NCBI GenBank assembly: GCA_902528375.1
Contig: CABZSS010000001.1
Coordinates: 113,946-177,945, forward strand
DNA length: 64,000 nucleotides
Reading direction: 5' to 3'
DNA from: an uncultured Pelagibacteraceae bacterium
Lineage (GTDB): Bacteria; Pseudomonadota; Alphaproteobacteria; Pelagibacterales; Pelagibacteraceae
A program made the position numbers and the translations under genes. Under the pieces are notes generated by a model. That model saw only the letters and a program-made list of their open reading frames with translations. It had not been told where the DNA came from and ran no database searches. This document shows, piece by piece, positions 17,946 to 26,789 of the stretch; position 1 is the first letter of the stretch, and every line of letters begins with the position of its first letter.

Positions 17946-19325
17946 CTAAGATGCCGCTTTAATTGCATTTTTTGCATAATTGGAATTCTTTTTAATCTCA
18001 TCAGAAATCAAAAAAGCCAATTCCAAGGCCTGATCAGCATTCAATCTTGGATCGCAATGCGTATGGTATCTGCTTGATAAATCTTGGTCTGAAATATTTT
18101 TTGCACCACCAGTACATTCTGTCACATTCTGACCTGTCATTTCTATATGAAGACCGCCAGCATAAGATCCTTCACTTTGATGAACTTCAAAAACGTTTTT
18201 TACCTCTTTGACCACATTGTTAAATGGTCTTGTTTTAAATCCGGTTGTAGAGACTAAAGTGTTTCCGTGCATCGGATCACATGACCAAACAACATTGAGA
18301 CCCTCTTTTTTAATTCCTCTAATAAGTTTTGGTAGAAACTTTTCAACTTTATCGTGTCCATATCTCGAAATTAGAGTAATTTTTCCTTTTTCATTTTTAG
18401 GATTAATGACTTCACAAATTTTTGCTATCTCATCTGCCTTTGAAGTTGGTCCACATTTAATTCCAATTGGATTTTCAATTCCTCTACAAAATTCAACGTG
18501 TCCACCATCTAATTGTCTAGTTCTATCTCCGATCCAAACAAAATGAGCAGACGTGTCATGGTATTCTCCTGTAGTAGAGTCTGTTCTTGTCATGCTTTCT
18601 TCAAACGGTAAATGAAGAGCTTCGTGAGAAGTCCAAAAATTAACTGTGTACAATCTTCTATTAAATTCTGGAGTTATTCCGCAAGCTGCCATAAATCCAA
18701 GTGCGTCTGCAATTTTATCCTCTAGCTCTTTGAATTTTTTAGCTTGTGGACTATTTTTAATGTATCCCAAATTCCAGAGATGAACTTTTTTCAAATCTGC
18801 AAAACCTCCATTTGAAAAAGCTCTTAACAAATTAAGTGTAGATGCTGATTGAGAGTATGCTCTAAATAATCTTTTTGGATCAGGTCTTCTAGCTTTTTCA
18901 TTAAATTCTATTGAGTTAATATTATCTCCTAGATAACTTGGTAATTCTTTTCCACCTTGTTTTTCAGTTGGTGCACTTCTTGGTTTAGAAAACTGTCCAG
19001 CAATTCTTCCAAGTTTAACAACTGGTAAGGATGCTGAGTAAGTTAAAATAAGTGACATTTGTAAAATTACTTTAAAAGTATCCCTGATGTTATCAGGATG
19101 AAATTCTGCAAAACTTTCTGCGCAATCTCCTCCTTGAAGTAAGAATGCTTTACCATCTACAACTTCTGCAAGTTGATCTTTTAAATGTCTAGTCTCGCCA
19201 GCAAATACCAATGGTGGAGAAGATTTTAATTTACTTAATACCATGTTAAGTTCTTTCTCATCATCGTATGATGGGACGTGCTTAACAGGATGTTTTCTCC
19301 AAGAATTAATTTTCCAATTTTTCAT
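17946..19325 (-). CDS. 3-deoxy-7-phosphoheptulonate synthase, class II (plant type)
   Basis: First step of the shikimate pathway: erythrose-4-phosphate plus phosphoenolpyruvate to DAHP. The 459 residues match the class II (AroAII) family: GGDCAESF near residue 80, RIAGQFSKPR, IGDRTRQLDGGHVEF, WSCDPMHGNT with metal ligands, and a C-terminal DPRLNADQALELAF block. Class II enzymes are unrelated in sequence to E. coli AroFGH and usually have different feedback control. A long open frame on the opposite strand inside this gene is a shadow. Confidence 0.96.
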   Translation of the reverse strand: MKNWKINSWRKHPVKHVPSYDDEKELNMVLSKLKSSPPLVFAGETRHLKDQLAEVVDGKAFLLQGGDCAESFAEFHPDNIRDTFKVILQMSLILTYSASLPVVKLGRIAGQFSKPRSAPTEKQGGKELPSYLGDNINSIEFNEKARRPDPKRLFRAYSQSASTLNLLRAFSNGGFADLKKVHLWNLGYIKNSPQAKKFKELEDKIADALGFMAACGITPEFNRRLYTVNFWTSHEALHLPFEESMTRTDSTTGEYHDTSAHFVWIGDRTRQLDGGHVEFCRGIENPIGIKCGPTSKADEIAKICEVINPKNEKGKITLISRYGHDKVEKFLPKLIRGIKKEGLNVVWSCDPMHGNTLVSTTGFKTRPFNNVVKEVKNVFEVHQSEGSYAGGLHIEMTGQNVTECTGGAKNISDQDLSSRYHTHCDPRLNADQALELAFLISDEIKKNSNYAKNAIKAAS

Positions 19326-19384
19326 ATTTCAACCTTAAGATGAATATATAACCAAATTATGACAAAAGAGAATACTTATTTTTT

Positions 19385-21205
19385 TTATTCGACTGTTACT
19401 GATTTAGCCAAATTTCTAGGTTTATCGATGTCATAACCTTTTTTTAATGCTGAATAGTAAGCAAGTTTTTGTAGAGGAATAGTAACTAAAAAAGGAAATA
19501 AATCATCATTTGTATTTTCAACTTCAATAGTCTCCCATATATTTTCGGAATATACTTCATCTTTACTTTTGTTTGTAATAAGCAAAACTTTTGCTCCCCT
19601 AGCTATTACTTCCTGCATATTTGAAATTGTTTTTTTGTAATGTTGATCTCTTGGGGCAATTACAACAACAGGCATACCATCTTCAATTAACGCTAATGGA
19701 CCGTGTTTCATTTCACCGGCTGGATAACCTTCGGCATGTACATATGCTAGCTCTTTAAGTTTTAGTGCTCCTTCTAATGCTATTGGAAAAGAATAGCCCC
19801 TTCCTAAAAACATTGATCCTTTTGCATCAACGAATGAGCTACATATTGATTGTATTTTGTTTTCAGTCGTTAAAGATTTTTTTACTAACTCAGCAAGACT
19901 AAATAATTTTTTGATTCTTGTTAGATAATCTTTTTTACTGATATCTTTTTTTTTTTGAGCTAATTTTAAACAAAGTATATATAAAACAAGCATTTGTCCC
20001 AAAAAAGCTTTAGTTGATGCGACTCCAATTTCTGGTCCACAATGAATTGGTAAGACAAACTTAGAGTCTCTTGCAATTGAACTTTCAATAACATTGACAA
20101 CAGAACATGTTTTCATCTTATTTTTATTACAAAGATCTAAGGCTGCATAAGTATCAGCAGTTTCACCTGATTGAGACACAAATATATAGAGACAATCCTT
20201 TTTAAATTTGTTTTTTCTATAACGAAATTCTGATGCTATATCTACACTTACATCAAATGACGTTAATTGCTCAAACCAGTATTTTGCAATAAGACATGAA
20301 TGATAAGCTGTACCACAACCTATCAAAGTAATAGAATTAATTTCCTTTTCTTTAAATGGAAAATTAAAAATATTTATATCTTTATTAATTTTGTCTATGT
20401 ACTCGTTTACACAATTTTTAATAGTGTTTGGTTGTTCATCAATTTCTTTTGCCATAAAATGTTTGTAATCACCTTTTTCGTAATTTTGTTCATCAGAAGA
20501 TAAAAGTAATATTTTTTTGTTAATTTTTTTTCCACTCTGATTAAAAAATTCAACATTATCTTTTTTAATAATACAAAACTCACCATCATTGAGATATGAA
20601 ATTTTATTAGTCATAGATTTTAAAGCATATGAGTCTGATCCTAAATAGTTTTCACCAGGGCCATAGCCAACAGCTAAAGGTGAGCCTCTTCTCGCACCAA
20701 TTATTAAATTAGGATTATCTTTAAAGATTATACCTAAGGCAAAACTTCCATGAAGTTTTTTTAAAACTTTAATAATTGCATCTTTAAGACTATTTTTTTT
20801 TAAATATTCAGTAATAAGATGAACAATAACTTCAGTATCTGTTTGAGACTTAAACTTATGTCCTTTATTTACTAAAAACTTTTTTAACAATGTTGAGTTT
20901 TCAATTATTCCATTGTGAACTATTGATACATTTTCTGATGAATGTGGATGAGCGTTAATTGTGTTTGGAACACCGTGTGTTGCCCATCGCACATGTCCAA
21001 TTCCAACATTTCCTTTTAAGTTTGATTTTGAAACAGCATCCTCTAAACTTTCAACTCTACCCTCACACTTAACTTCTTTAATGAAGCCAAAGTCAATCGT
21101 AGCTATTCCAGCTGAGTCATAACCTCTATATTCTAATTTTTTTAGAGAATTTATAATTGGTGATGAAACTAATTTGTTACTTGTTATTCCAATAATTCCA
21201 CACAT
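19385..21205 (-). CDS. glmS: Glucosamine-6-phosphate synthase (glutamine-hydrolysing)
   Basis: Makes glucosamine-6-phosphate from fructose-6-phosphate and glutamine, the entry to peptidoglycan and LPS amino sugars. The N-terminal Ntn glutaminase domain begins MCGIIGI with the nucleophile Cys as residue 2. RGYDSAG and HVRWATHG follow. Two SIS isomerase domains lie in the C-terminal half (GCGTAYHS, SQSGETADT), and it ends with KPRNLAKSVTVE. 606 residues is full length. It lies three bases after the acetyltransferase-only GlmU gene. Confidence 0.97.
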   Translation of the reverse strand: MCGIIGITSNKLVSSPIINSLKKLEYRGYDSAGIATIDFGFIKEVKCEGRVESLEDAVSKSNLKGNVGIGHVRWATHGVPNTINAHPHSSENVSIVHNGIIENSTLLKKFLVNKGHKFKSQTDTEVIVHLITEYLKKNSLKDAIIKVLKKLHGSFALGIIFKDNPNLIIGARRGSPLAVGYGPGENYLGSDSYALKSMTNKISYLNDGEFCIIKKDNVEFFNQSGKKINKKILLLSSDEQNYEKGDYKHFMAKEIDEQPNTIKNCVNEYIDKINKDINIFNFPFKEKEINSITLIGCGTAYHSCLIAKYWFEQLTSFDVSVDIASEFRYRKNKFKKDCLYIFVSQSGETADTYAALDLCNKNKMKTCSVVNVIESSIARDSKFVLPIHCGPEIGVASTKAFLGQMLVLYILCLKLAQKKKDISKKDYLTRIKKLFSLAELVKKSLTTENKIQSICSSFVDAKGSMFLGRGYSFPIALEGALKLKELAYVHAEGYPAGEMKHGPLALIEDGMPVVVIAPRDQHYKKTISNMQEVIARGAKVLLITNKSKDEVYSENIWETIEVENTNDDLFPFLVTIPLQKLAYYSALKKGYDIDKPRNLAKSVTVE

Positions 21206-21208
21206 AAT

Positions 21209-21820
21209 TTATCTTTTTCTTTTATAATTTTTTACTTCAGTCTGGTTTGTCCTTGTGAGTGCTAAAGAACCATTTTTGACATTTTTAGTGATTACAGAAC
21301 TGGCACCAACAATTGCTTTTTTACCAATTTTAACTGGAGCAACTAATGATGTATTTGATCCTATAAAAGCCCCATCTTCAACTATTGTTCTATTTTTTTT
21401 AACTCCATCATAATTGCAAGTGATTGTTCCTGCGCCAATATTAGATTTTTTTCCTATCGTTGCATCTCCAATATAAGTAAGGTGATTTGCTTTTGAATTT
21501 TTTTTTAACCTTGATTTTTTAATTTCAACAAAGTTACCAACTTTTGAACCTTCTTCCAAAACAGTTCCAGGTCTTAAACGTGCGTATGGACCAATTGAAA
21601 CATTATTGTCAACACTTACACCCTCAAGGTGAGAAAATGCTAATATTTTAACATTGTTTTTAATTTTTACTTTTGAACCAAAAACAACGTACGGTTCGAT
21701 TGTTACATTTTTTCCAATTTTAGTATCATTTGAAAAAAAAACAGTCTCAGGCGCAGTCATTTTTACACCCTGATTTAAAAATTTTTTTCTAAATTTATTT
21801 TGAATATTAGTTTGTTTCAT
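21209..21820 (-). CDS. GlmU acetyltransferase domain only (left-handed beta helix)
   Basis: A 203-residue hexapeptide-repeat protein that matches the C-terminal half of GlmU. The helix begins after a [10 protein letters not shown] linker; [39 protein letters not shown] and [13 protein letters not shown] (family active-site His and Asn region) are present, and it ends with ALTRTNQ. The N-terminal uridyltransferase domain of normal GlmU (about 230 residues, LAAGxGTRM) is missing and does not appear upstream, where the divergent HAD gene starts 71 bases away. It probably acetylates glucosamine-1-phosphate; the uridylyl step must be encoded elsewhere. Being next to glmS supports the pathway call. 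Confidence 0.85.
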   Translation of the reverse strand: MKQTNIQNKFRKKFLNQGVKMTAPETVFFSNDTKIGKNVTIEPYVVFGSKVKIKNNVKILAFSHLEGVSVDNNVSIGPYARLRPGTVLEEGSKVGNFVEIKKSRLKKNSKANHLTYIGDATIGKKSNIGAGTITCNYDGVKKNRTIVEDGAFIGSNTSLVAPVKIGKKAIVGASSVITKNVKNGSLALTRTNQTEVKNYKRKR

Positions 21821-21891
21821 TGATTTTTTCTTATAGATAAGTATTTATGATAAAGAATTCACAAAATATTTCTTAATAATACTTTTTAAAA

Positions 21892-22581
21892 ATGAGTCAA
21901 AAATTCACAGTTTTAGTAGATTTAGATGGAACCATAGTAGATACAGCTCCAGATCTAATGAATGCTCACAATTATGTAATGAAAAAGTTTGGGTACGAAA
22001 CAAAGACAACAGAAGAAATTAGAAACCTTGTTGGAAAAGGTGCTGGCGCTTTGATTGGAAGATCTATTTGGGGAACAGCCAAAAAAGAGTTTGGAAAAAT
22101 ATCAGATAAAAAAATTAAAGATGAAATGGTAAAGGATTTTATAGATTATTATGGAAAGAATATTGTTAATGAAAGTAAGATTATAGATGGTGTGTTAGAA
22201 TTTTTGAAGTGGTCAAAACAAAATGATATTTCACTAGCAGTTTGCACTAACAAACAAGAACATTTGGCAATTGATTTGTTAAAAAAAATCAAAATTTTTG
22301 ACTATTTTGAATATGTTGCTGGTAGTAATACTTTTGATTATTGCAAACCTGATCCTAGGCATTTAACTTCTGTAATTGAAATTCTTCAAGGAGATATAAA
22401 AAAATCTTTAATGATTGGTGATAGCGAAACAGACTCTGCTGCAGCTAATTCTGCAAACTTACCATTTATATTGCTCGAGGACGGATATACTGATAAAAAA
22501 GTAAATGAAATACCTCATGATCATTTGGTAACCAACTTTCAGGGTATTGAGAAAATAGTTTCAAAATATTTGAATACTTAA
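21892..22581 (+). CDS. gph: HAD-superfamily phosphatase, phosphoglycolate phosphatase-like
   Basis: A 229-residue HAD hydrolase. Motif I is VLVDLDGTIVD (residues 7-17) with its two Asp, motif II is AVCTNK, and motif III is KPDPRHL followed by MIGDSETDSAAA. An alpha-helical cap lies between motifs I and II, as in the Gph/PGMP subfamily. Phosphoglycolate from DNA repair or oxygenase activity is the usual substrate, but HAD specificity is hard to read from sequence. It is divergent from glmU with 71 bases between them. Confidence 0.8.
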   Translation: MSQKFTVLVDLDGTIVDTAPDLMNAHNYVMKKFGYETKTTEEIRNLVGKGAGALIGRSIWGTAKKEFGKISDKKIKDEMVKDFIDYYGKNIVNESKIIDGVLEFLKWSKQNDISLAVCTNKQEHLAIDLLKKIKIFDYFEYVAGSNTFDYCKPDPRHLTSVIEILQGDIKKSLMIGDSETDSAAANSANLPFILLEDGYTDKKVNEIPHDHLVTNFQGIEKIVSKYLNT

Positions 22582-22615
22582 GATAAATGAAGTACTAAAT
22601 TCATAAAGGAATAAA

Positions 22616-24118
22616 TTGAAAATACATAAAGTAAAAGTTTTCGCATCAAAAGAAAAATTAAGTAAAAAAAATCAACTTGCATGGAAAATTGCAGAAATTG
22701 CAAGTGATAATGCTAAACTAAATAAAGAATCAGTTGATATGGTGATAAACAGGATGATTGATAATGCATCTGTAGCTATCGCTTCACTAAATAGGAAAGC
22801 TGTAATTACCTCAAGAGAAATGGCAATGAAACATTCAAGGCGTAATGGTGCTACTTTATTTGGAATTAATTCAAAAAAGAAATTTGATTGTGAATGGGCT
22901 GCCTGGTCTAATGGAACTGCTGTAAGAGAATTAGATTTCCACGATACCTTTTTAGCAGCAGACTATAGTCATCCAGGAGATAATATTCCTGCCTTAATTG
23001 CTGTTGCACAACAAAAGAAAGTCTCCGGCTTAAATCTTATTAAGGGGATTATTACTGCATATGAGGTGCAAGTGAATCTCGTTAAAGGTATCTGTCTACA
23101 TAAACATAAAGTAGATCATATCGCTCATTTAGGTCCAAGTGTTGCAGCTGGTCTAGGAACAATGCTTAATTTAAAAACTGAAACCATCTATCAGGCAATT
23201 CAACAAGCATTGCATGTAACTATCTCAACAAGACAATCAAGAAAAGGAGAGATTTCTAGTTGGAAGGCTTTTGCTCCAGCGCATGCTGGAAAACTTGGTA
23301 TAGAAGCAGTCGATAGAGCAATGAGAGGTGAAGGAGCGCCAAGTCCAATTTATGAAGGAGAAGATAGTGTGATAGCGAGAATACTTGATGGAAAAAAAGC
23401 ATTATATAAAGTTCCATTTCCAAAAAAAAATCAGCAAAAAAAAGCAATTCTTGAAACATACACAAAAGAATATTCAGCTGAATATCAAGCGCAGGCACTT
23501 ATAGACCTTGCAAAAAAATTAAATAAAAAAATAGTCAATTTAAATGAAATAAAAAAAATAGATATATATACAAGTCATCACACTCATTATGTAATTGGGA
23601 CTGGAGCAAACGATCCACAAAAAATGGATCCTAATGCGAGTAGAGAAACTTTAGATCACTCAATAATGTACATATTTGCTGTTGCTTTAGAGGACGCTGA
23701 TTGGCATCACGTAAAATCATATAGTAAATCAAGAGCAAGAAAGAAAAGTACTTTAAAGATATGGAGATCTATTAAAACTCATGAGGATAAAAAATGGACA
23801 AAACGTTATCATGATCCAAACCCAGAAAATAAAGCTTTCGGGGCTAAAGTTATAGTCACATTAAAAAATAATAAAAAAATTGTTGAAGAACAAGGTGTAG
23901 CGGATGCACATCCATACGGTTTAAGACCATTTAAAAGAGCTAATTATATTAAAAAGTTTTTAACTCTAACTAAAGATATAATACCCAAAAAAGAGTCAGA
24001 CAGATTTCTTAAGGATGTTCAAAACTTAAGAAAATTAAAGTCAAATCAGTTACACAAATTAAATATTGAAATTAATAGTAGAAATATTAAAAAAAATAAA
24101 AAAACTGGTATTTTTTAA
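22616..24118 (+). CDS. prpD: 2-methylcitrate dehydratase, MmgE/PrpD family
   Basis: Dehydrates 2-methylcitrate to methylaconitate (or cis-aconitate relatives) in propionate degradation. At 500 residues it shows the PrpD blocks ELDFHDTFLAADYSHPGDN near residue 100, HLGPSVAAGLGTMLNL near 170, SSWKAFAPAHAGKLGIEA near 215 and ADAHPYGL near the end. It starts at TTG (22616), supported by AAGGA seven bases before it. Its stop overlaps the prpB start as TAATG, and prpC follows, so the assignment to the methylcitrate cycle is strong. Confidence 0.92.
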   Translation: MKIHKVKVFASKEKLSKKNQLAWKIAEIASDNAKLNKESVDMVINRMIDNASVAIASLNRKAVITSREMAMKHSRRNGATLFGINSKKKFDCEWAAWSNGTAVRELDFHDTFLAADYSHPGDNIPALIAVAQQKKVSGLNLIKGIITAYEVQVNLVKGICLHKHKVDHIAHLGPSVAAGLGTMLNLKTETIYQAIQQALHVTISTRQSRKGEISSWKAFAPAHAGKLGIEAVDRAMRGEGAPSPIYEGEDSVIARILDGKKALYKVPFPKKNQQKKAILETYTKEYSAEYQAQALIDLAKKLNKKIVNLNEIKKIDIYTSHHTHYVIGTGANDPQKMDPNASRETLDHSIMYIFAVALEDADWHHVKSYSKSRARKKSTLKIWRSIKTHEDKKWTKRYHDPNPENKAFGAKVIVTLKNNKKIVEEQGVADAHPYGLRPFKRANYIKKFLTLTKDIIPKKESDRFLKDVQNLRKLKSNQLHKLNIEINSRNIKKNKKTGIF

Positions 24119-25014
24119 TGCACTTTATTAAAAAAAAAATAAAAGAAAAAAGAAAAGATTTTGTTGATAAATTAAAAAGTGGAAAAATTTTAAGAGTTCC
24201 TGGTGCATATAACCCTTTGACTGCTAAAGTAATTGAAGAAATTGGCTATGATGCTGTTTATGTTTCGGGTGGTGTTATGTCTAATGACCTTGGTTACCCA
24301 GATATAGGTCTTACAACACTTGAAGATGTGAGTAATAGATCAAAACAAATAGCAAGAGTTACGAACCTACCTACAATTGTAGATATTGATACTGGTTTTA
24401 AGTCTTGCAAAAAAACGATAAAAACTTTTGAAAAATTTGGTGTCACAGCGGTGCATATAGAAGATCAAGTTGAAAGAAAAAGATGTGGTCACCTTGATAA
24501 CAAAGAACTTATTTCTGTTAAAAAAATGGTAAAAAAAATTGAAGAGTGTGTCAAAGCCAGAAAAGATAAAAATTTTAAGATAATTGCTAGATCTGATGCA
24601 AAAAGTGTTGAAGGAATAGACAAGATGATTGATAGATGTAAAGCATATATCGACGCAGGAGCTGAAATAGTTTTTCCTGAGGCTTTAAAAGATAAAAGTG
24701 AATTTGAAAAAGTGAGGAAAAGTCTAAATTCATATTTACTTGCAAACATGACAGAATTTGGAAAATCAGATCTTTTAGATTATAAAGAGCTAGAAAATAT
24801 GGGTTATAATATTGTTATTTATCCCGTTACAACTCAAAGATTGGCAATGAAAAGTGTGGAGGAAGGTTTGAGGAAAATTTTTGAAGAAGGACATCAAAAA
24901 AACCTTATTGATAAAATGCAAACTAGAAGTAGATTGTATGACTTAGTGGATTATGAAAAATACAATGCTCTCGACAAAAAAATATATAATTTTAGTACAG
25001 ATGGACATGATTAA
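24118..25014 (+). CDS. prpB: 2-methylisocitrate lyase
   Basis: Cleaves 2-methylisocitrate to succinate and pyruvate. It is a PEP mutase/isocitrate lyase superfamily barrel of 298 residues. RVPGAYNPLTAK near the N-terminus, the metal-binding VDIDTGF, and ERKRCGHLDNKEL at about 118-130 (the KRCGH catalytic loop with Cys) identify it. It is coupled by TAATG on both sides to prpD and prpC. Confidence 0.94.
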   Translation: MHFIKKKIKEKRKDFVDKLKSGKILRVPGAYNPLTAKVIEEIGYDAVYVSGGVMSNDLGYPDIGLTTLEDVSNRSKQIARVTNLPTIVDIDTGFKSCKKTIKTFEKFGVTAVHIEDQVERKRCGHLDNKELISVKKMVKKIEECVKARKDKNFKIIARSDAKSVEGIDKMIDRCKAYIDAGAEIVFPEALKDKSEFEKVRKSLNSYLLANMTEFGKSDLLDYKELENMGYNIVIYPVTTQRLAMKSVEEGLRKIFEEGHQKNLIDKMQTRSRLYDLVDYEKYNALDKKIYNFSTDGHD

Positions 25015-26138
25015 TGACTGAAGATATTAAAAAAGGTTTACTTGGAATTGTAGTTGATGAAACAGAAGTTTCAAAAGTAATGCCAGAAATTAATTCTCTT
25101 ACATATAGAGGATATGCTGCACAAGACCTTTGTGCAAAATGTAAGTTTGAAGAAGTTGCATATCTTATTCTAAATGGAGAGTTGCCTTCTGAAAAACAGT
25201 TAAAAAACTTTGAAAAAGTTGAGAGGAAAGAACGAAACCTATCAAAGACATTATTGGAAAGTATTAAGAATTTTCCTAAAAAATCACATCCTATGGATGT
25301 GGCTAGAACAGCAGTAAGTATAATGGGATTAGAAGATAAAGAAACTAAAGATAATTCTCCTGAAGCAAACTTGAGAAAGGTAATGAGAATTTTTGCAAAA
25401 ACACCTGTTGCTTTAGCAGCCTTCTATAGAATTAGAAAAGGAAAGAAAATCATTAAACCAAAAAGTAATTTGTCATTCTCAGAAAACTTTTTTTATATGT
25501 GTTTTGGAAAAGTTCCTGAAAAAGAAATTGTAAAAGCTTTTGATGTATCATTGATATTGTATGCTGAACATAGTTTTAATGTTTCTACATTTACCGCAAG
25601 GACAATAACTAGCAGCTTGTCAGATATTCATGGTGCAATTACTGGTGCTATTGCAAGTTTAAAAGGACCGTTGCACGGTGGTGCAAATGAGGAAGTAATG
25701 CATATGATGAATAAAATTAAAAAGCCTGAAAATGCATTAAATTGGATAAACAATGCTTTAGATCAAAAAGCTGTTGTTATGGGCTTTGGTCATAGAGTTT
25801 ATAAAAGTGGTGACTCTAGGGTGCCGACAATGAGAGAATATTTTTCAAAAGTTGCAAAAGTAAAAAAAGATAAAAAGTTTGAAAAAATTTACGACATTGT
25901 TGAGAAGGTTATGATTGAAAGAAAAAATATTCATCCAAATGTAGATTATCCTACTGGACCGACTTATCATTTAATGGGATTTGATACAGACTTCTTTACA
26001 CCAATTTTCGTAATTTCTAGAATAACTGGCTGGTCTGCTCACATTCTTGAACAACATGCGGCAAATAAATTAATAAGACCTCTTGCTAGCTATAAGGGAA
26101 GTAGCTATCGTAAAGTTGTCCCTATAAACCAAAGATAA
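25014..26138 (+). CDS. prpC: 2-methylcitrate synthase
   Basis: Condenses propionyl-CoA with oxaloacetate. This citrate synthase-family protein of 374 residues is short like other PrpC proteins. Conserved features are LTYRGYAAQDL at 28-38, the first active-site His in GPLHGGANEEV, the second in GFGHRVYK near 259, and Asp in FDTDFFTP. The context right after prpD and prpB sets it apart from the ordinary citrate synthase. No propionyl-CoA synthetase or PrpR-type regulator is next to it, so propionyl-CoA probably comes from catabolism (for example odd-chain, branched amino acid or DMSP-derived). Confidence 0.93.
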   Translation: MTEDIKKGLLGIVVDETEVSKVMPEINSLTYRGYAAQDLCAKCKFEEVAYLILNGELPSEKQLKNFEKVERKERNLSKTLLESIKNFPKKSHPMDVARTAVSIMGLEDKETKDNSPEANLRKVMRIFAKTPVALAAFYRIRKGKKIIKPKSNLSFSENFFYMCFGKVPEKEIVKAFDVSLILYAEHSFNVSTFTARTITSSLSDIHGAITGAIASLKGPLHGGANEEVMHMMNKIKKPENALNWINNALDQKAVVMGFGHRVYKSGDSRVPTMREYFSKVAKVKKDKKFEKIYDIVEKVMIERKNIHPNVDYPTGPTYHLMGFDTDFFTPIFVISRITGWSAHILEQHAANKLIRPLASYKGSSYRKVVPINQR

Positions 26139-26789
26139 CTAATTAAAATCAAATTTTGCAAATCGTTCATGAACGATTTCATACTTTATTTTATTCTCAT
26201 CAGAAAATTCTTTAATTGCTTGTCTTACTCCTAAAGCTTGGCTAAGATTAAGATCATCACATATTATAGTTCCTTTATTTTTCAGAAGTCTATGACTATG
26301 AACTAAATCATTTTTAACAGTCTTATATTCATGACCACCATCAATAAATATAAAATCAACTTTTTCTAATTCAATATTTTTTAGTATTTCATTGGAATTT
26401 CCTTTTATTAACGTTACATTTTTTTTAAAGTTTGAGAGTAAGTCTTCTACAGCTTCGAGGCTGTAAGGATTTTGTCTTTTTATATATCTAAAGAAAAAAT
26501 TTTTAAGAGGATTATTAAAAATTTTTACAGGAGCTACTTCGTTTTTATACTCATCGCCTTCATCAAAGATATCAATTCCAATATAACTGAAATCATTCCC
26601 GTAATTTTTGTACATTAATTCACAAACATTTCTTGCGGTAACACCATGGAATATACCGACTTCTAAAAAAGATTTAGGATTTTTTTTTTGGATCTCTTCT
26701 AAGAAGAGATCCCCAATGTTTTTCTGTTTAAGACTTGTTTTTCTAAAGTACTTTTTATATTTCAATTCTATGAAAAGGCTTCTACCCAA
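26139..26789 (-). CDS. SAM-dependent methyltransferase, Methyltransf_24/CmcI-like
   Basis: A 216-residue class I methyltransferase. Motif I is FLEVGIFHGVTARNV near residue 40; a FIGID-like strand follows, and VDFIFIDGGHEYKTVKNDL near 155 is the acidic motif typical of Methyltransf_24. The substrate is unknown; relatives act on sugars or secondary metabolites. The TTG start at 26789 overlaps the last 22 bases of nrdB, and no other start exists in the first 30 codons, so it is probably cotranscribed with nrdAB. The gene carries two perfect inverted repeats, described separately. Confidence 0.75.
   Translation of the reverse strand: MGRSLFIELKYKKYFRKTSLKQKNIGDLFLEEIQKKNPKSFLEVGIFHGVTARNVCELMYKNYGNDFSYIGIDIFDEGDEYKNEVAPVKIFNNPLKNFFFRYIKRQNPYSLEAVEDLLSNFKKNVTLIKGNSNEILKNIELEKVDFIFIDGGHEYKTVKNDLVHSHRLLKNKGTIICDDLNLSQALGVRQAIKEFSDENKIKYEIVHERFAKFDFN
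26160..26179. repeat. 20-bp perfect palindrome near the end of the methyltransferase gene
   Basis: AAATCGTTCATGAACGATTT reads the same on both strands. It lies 21 bases after the prpC stop and inside the last codons of the convergent methyltransferase gene (coding ...IVHERF...). No T-run follows closely on either strand, so it is not a classical terminator. Confidence 0.6.
26690..26712. repeat. Perfect 11-bp inverted repeat inside the methyltransferase coding start
   Basis: GGATCTCTTCT and AGAAGAGATCC are separated by a single A, giving a stem of about 10 bp with a three-base loop. It is followed on the minus strand by a run of ten A. It lies 56 bases after the nrdB stop, within codons of GDLFLEEIQ of the overlapping gene. 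Confidence 0.55.

Noticed and set aside
18208..18546. 112-codon open frame opposite the DAHP synthase gene
   Set aside because: It is fully inside a strongly conserved gene, has no recognisable motif or start signal, and is a composition shadow.
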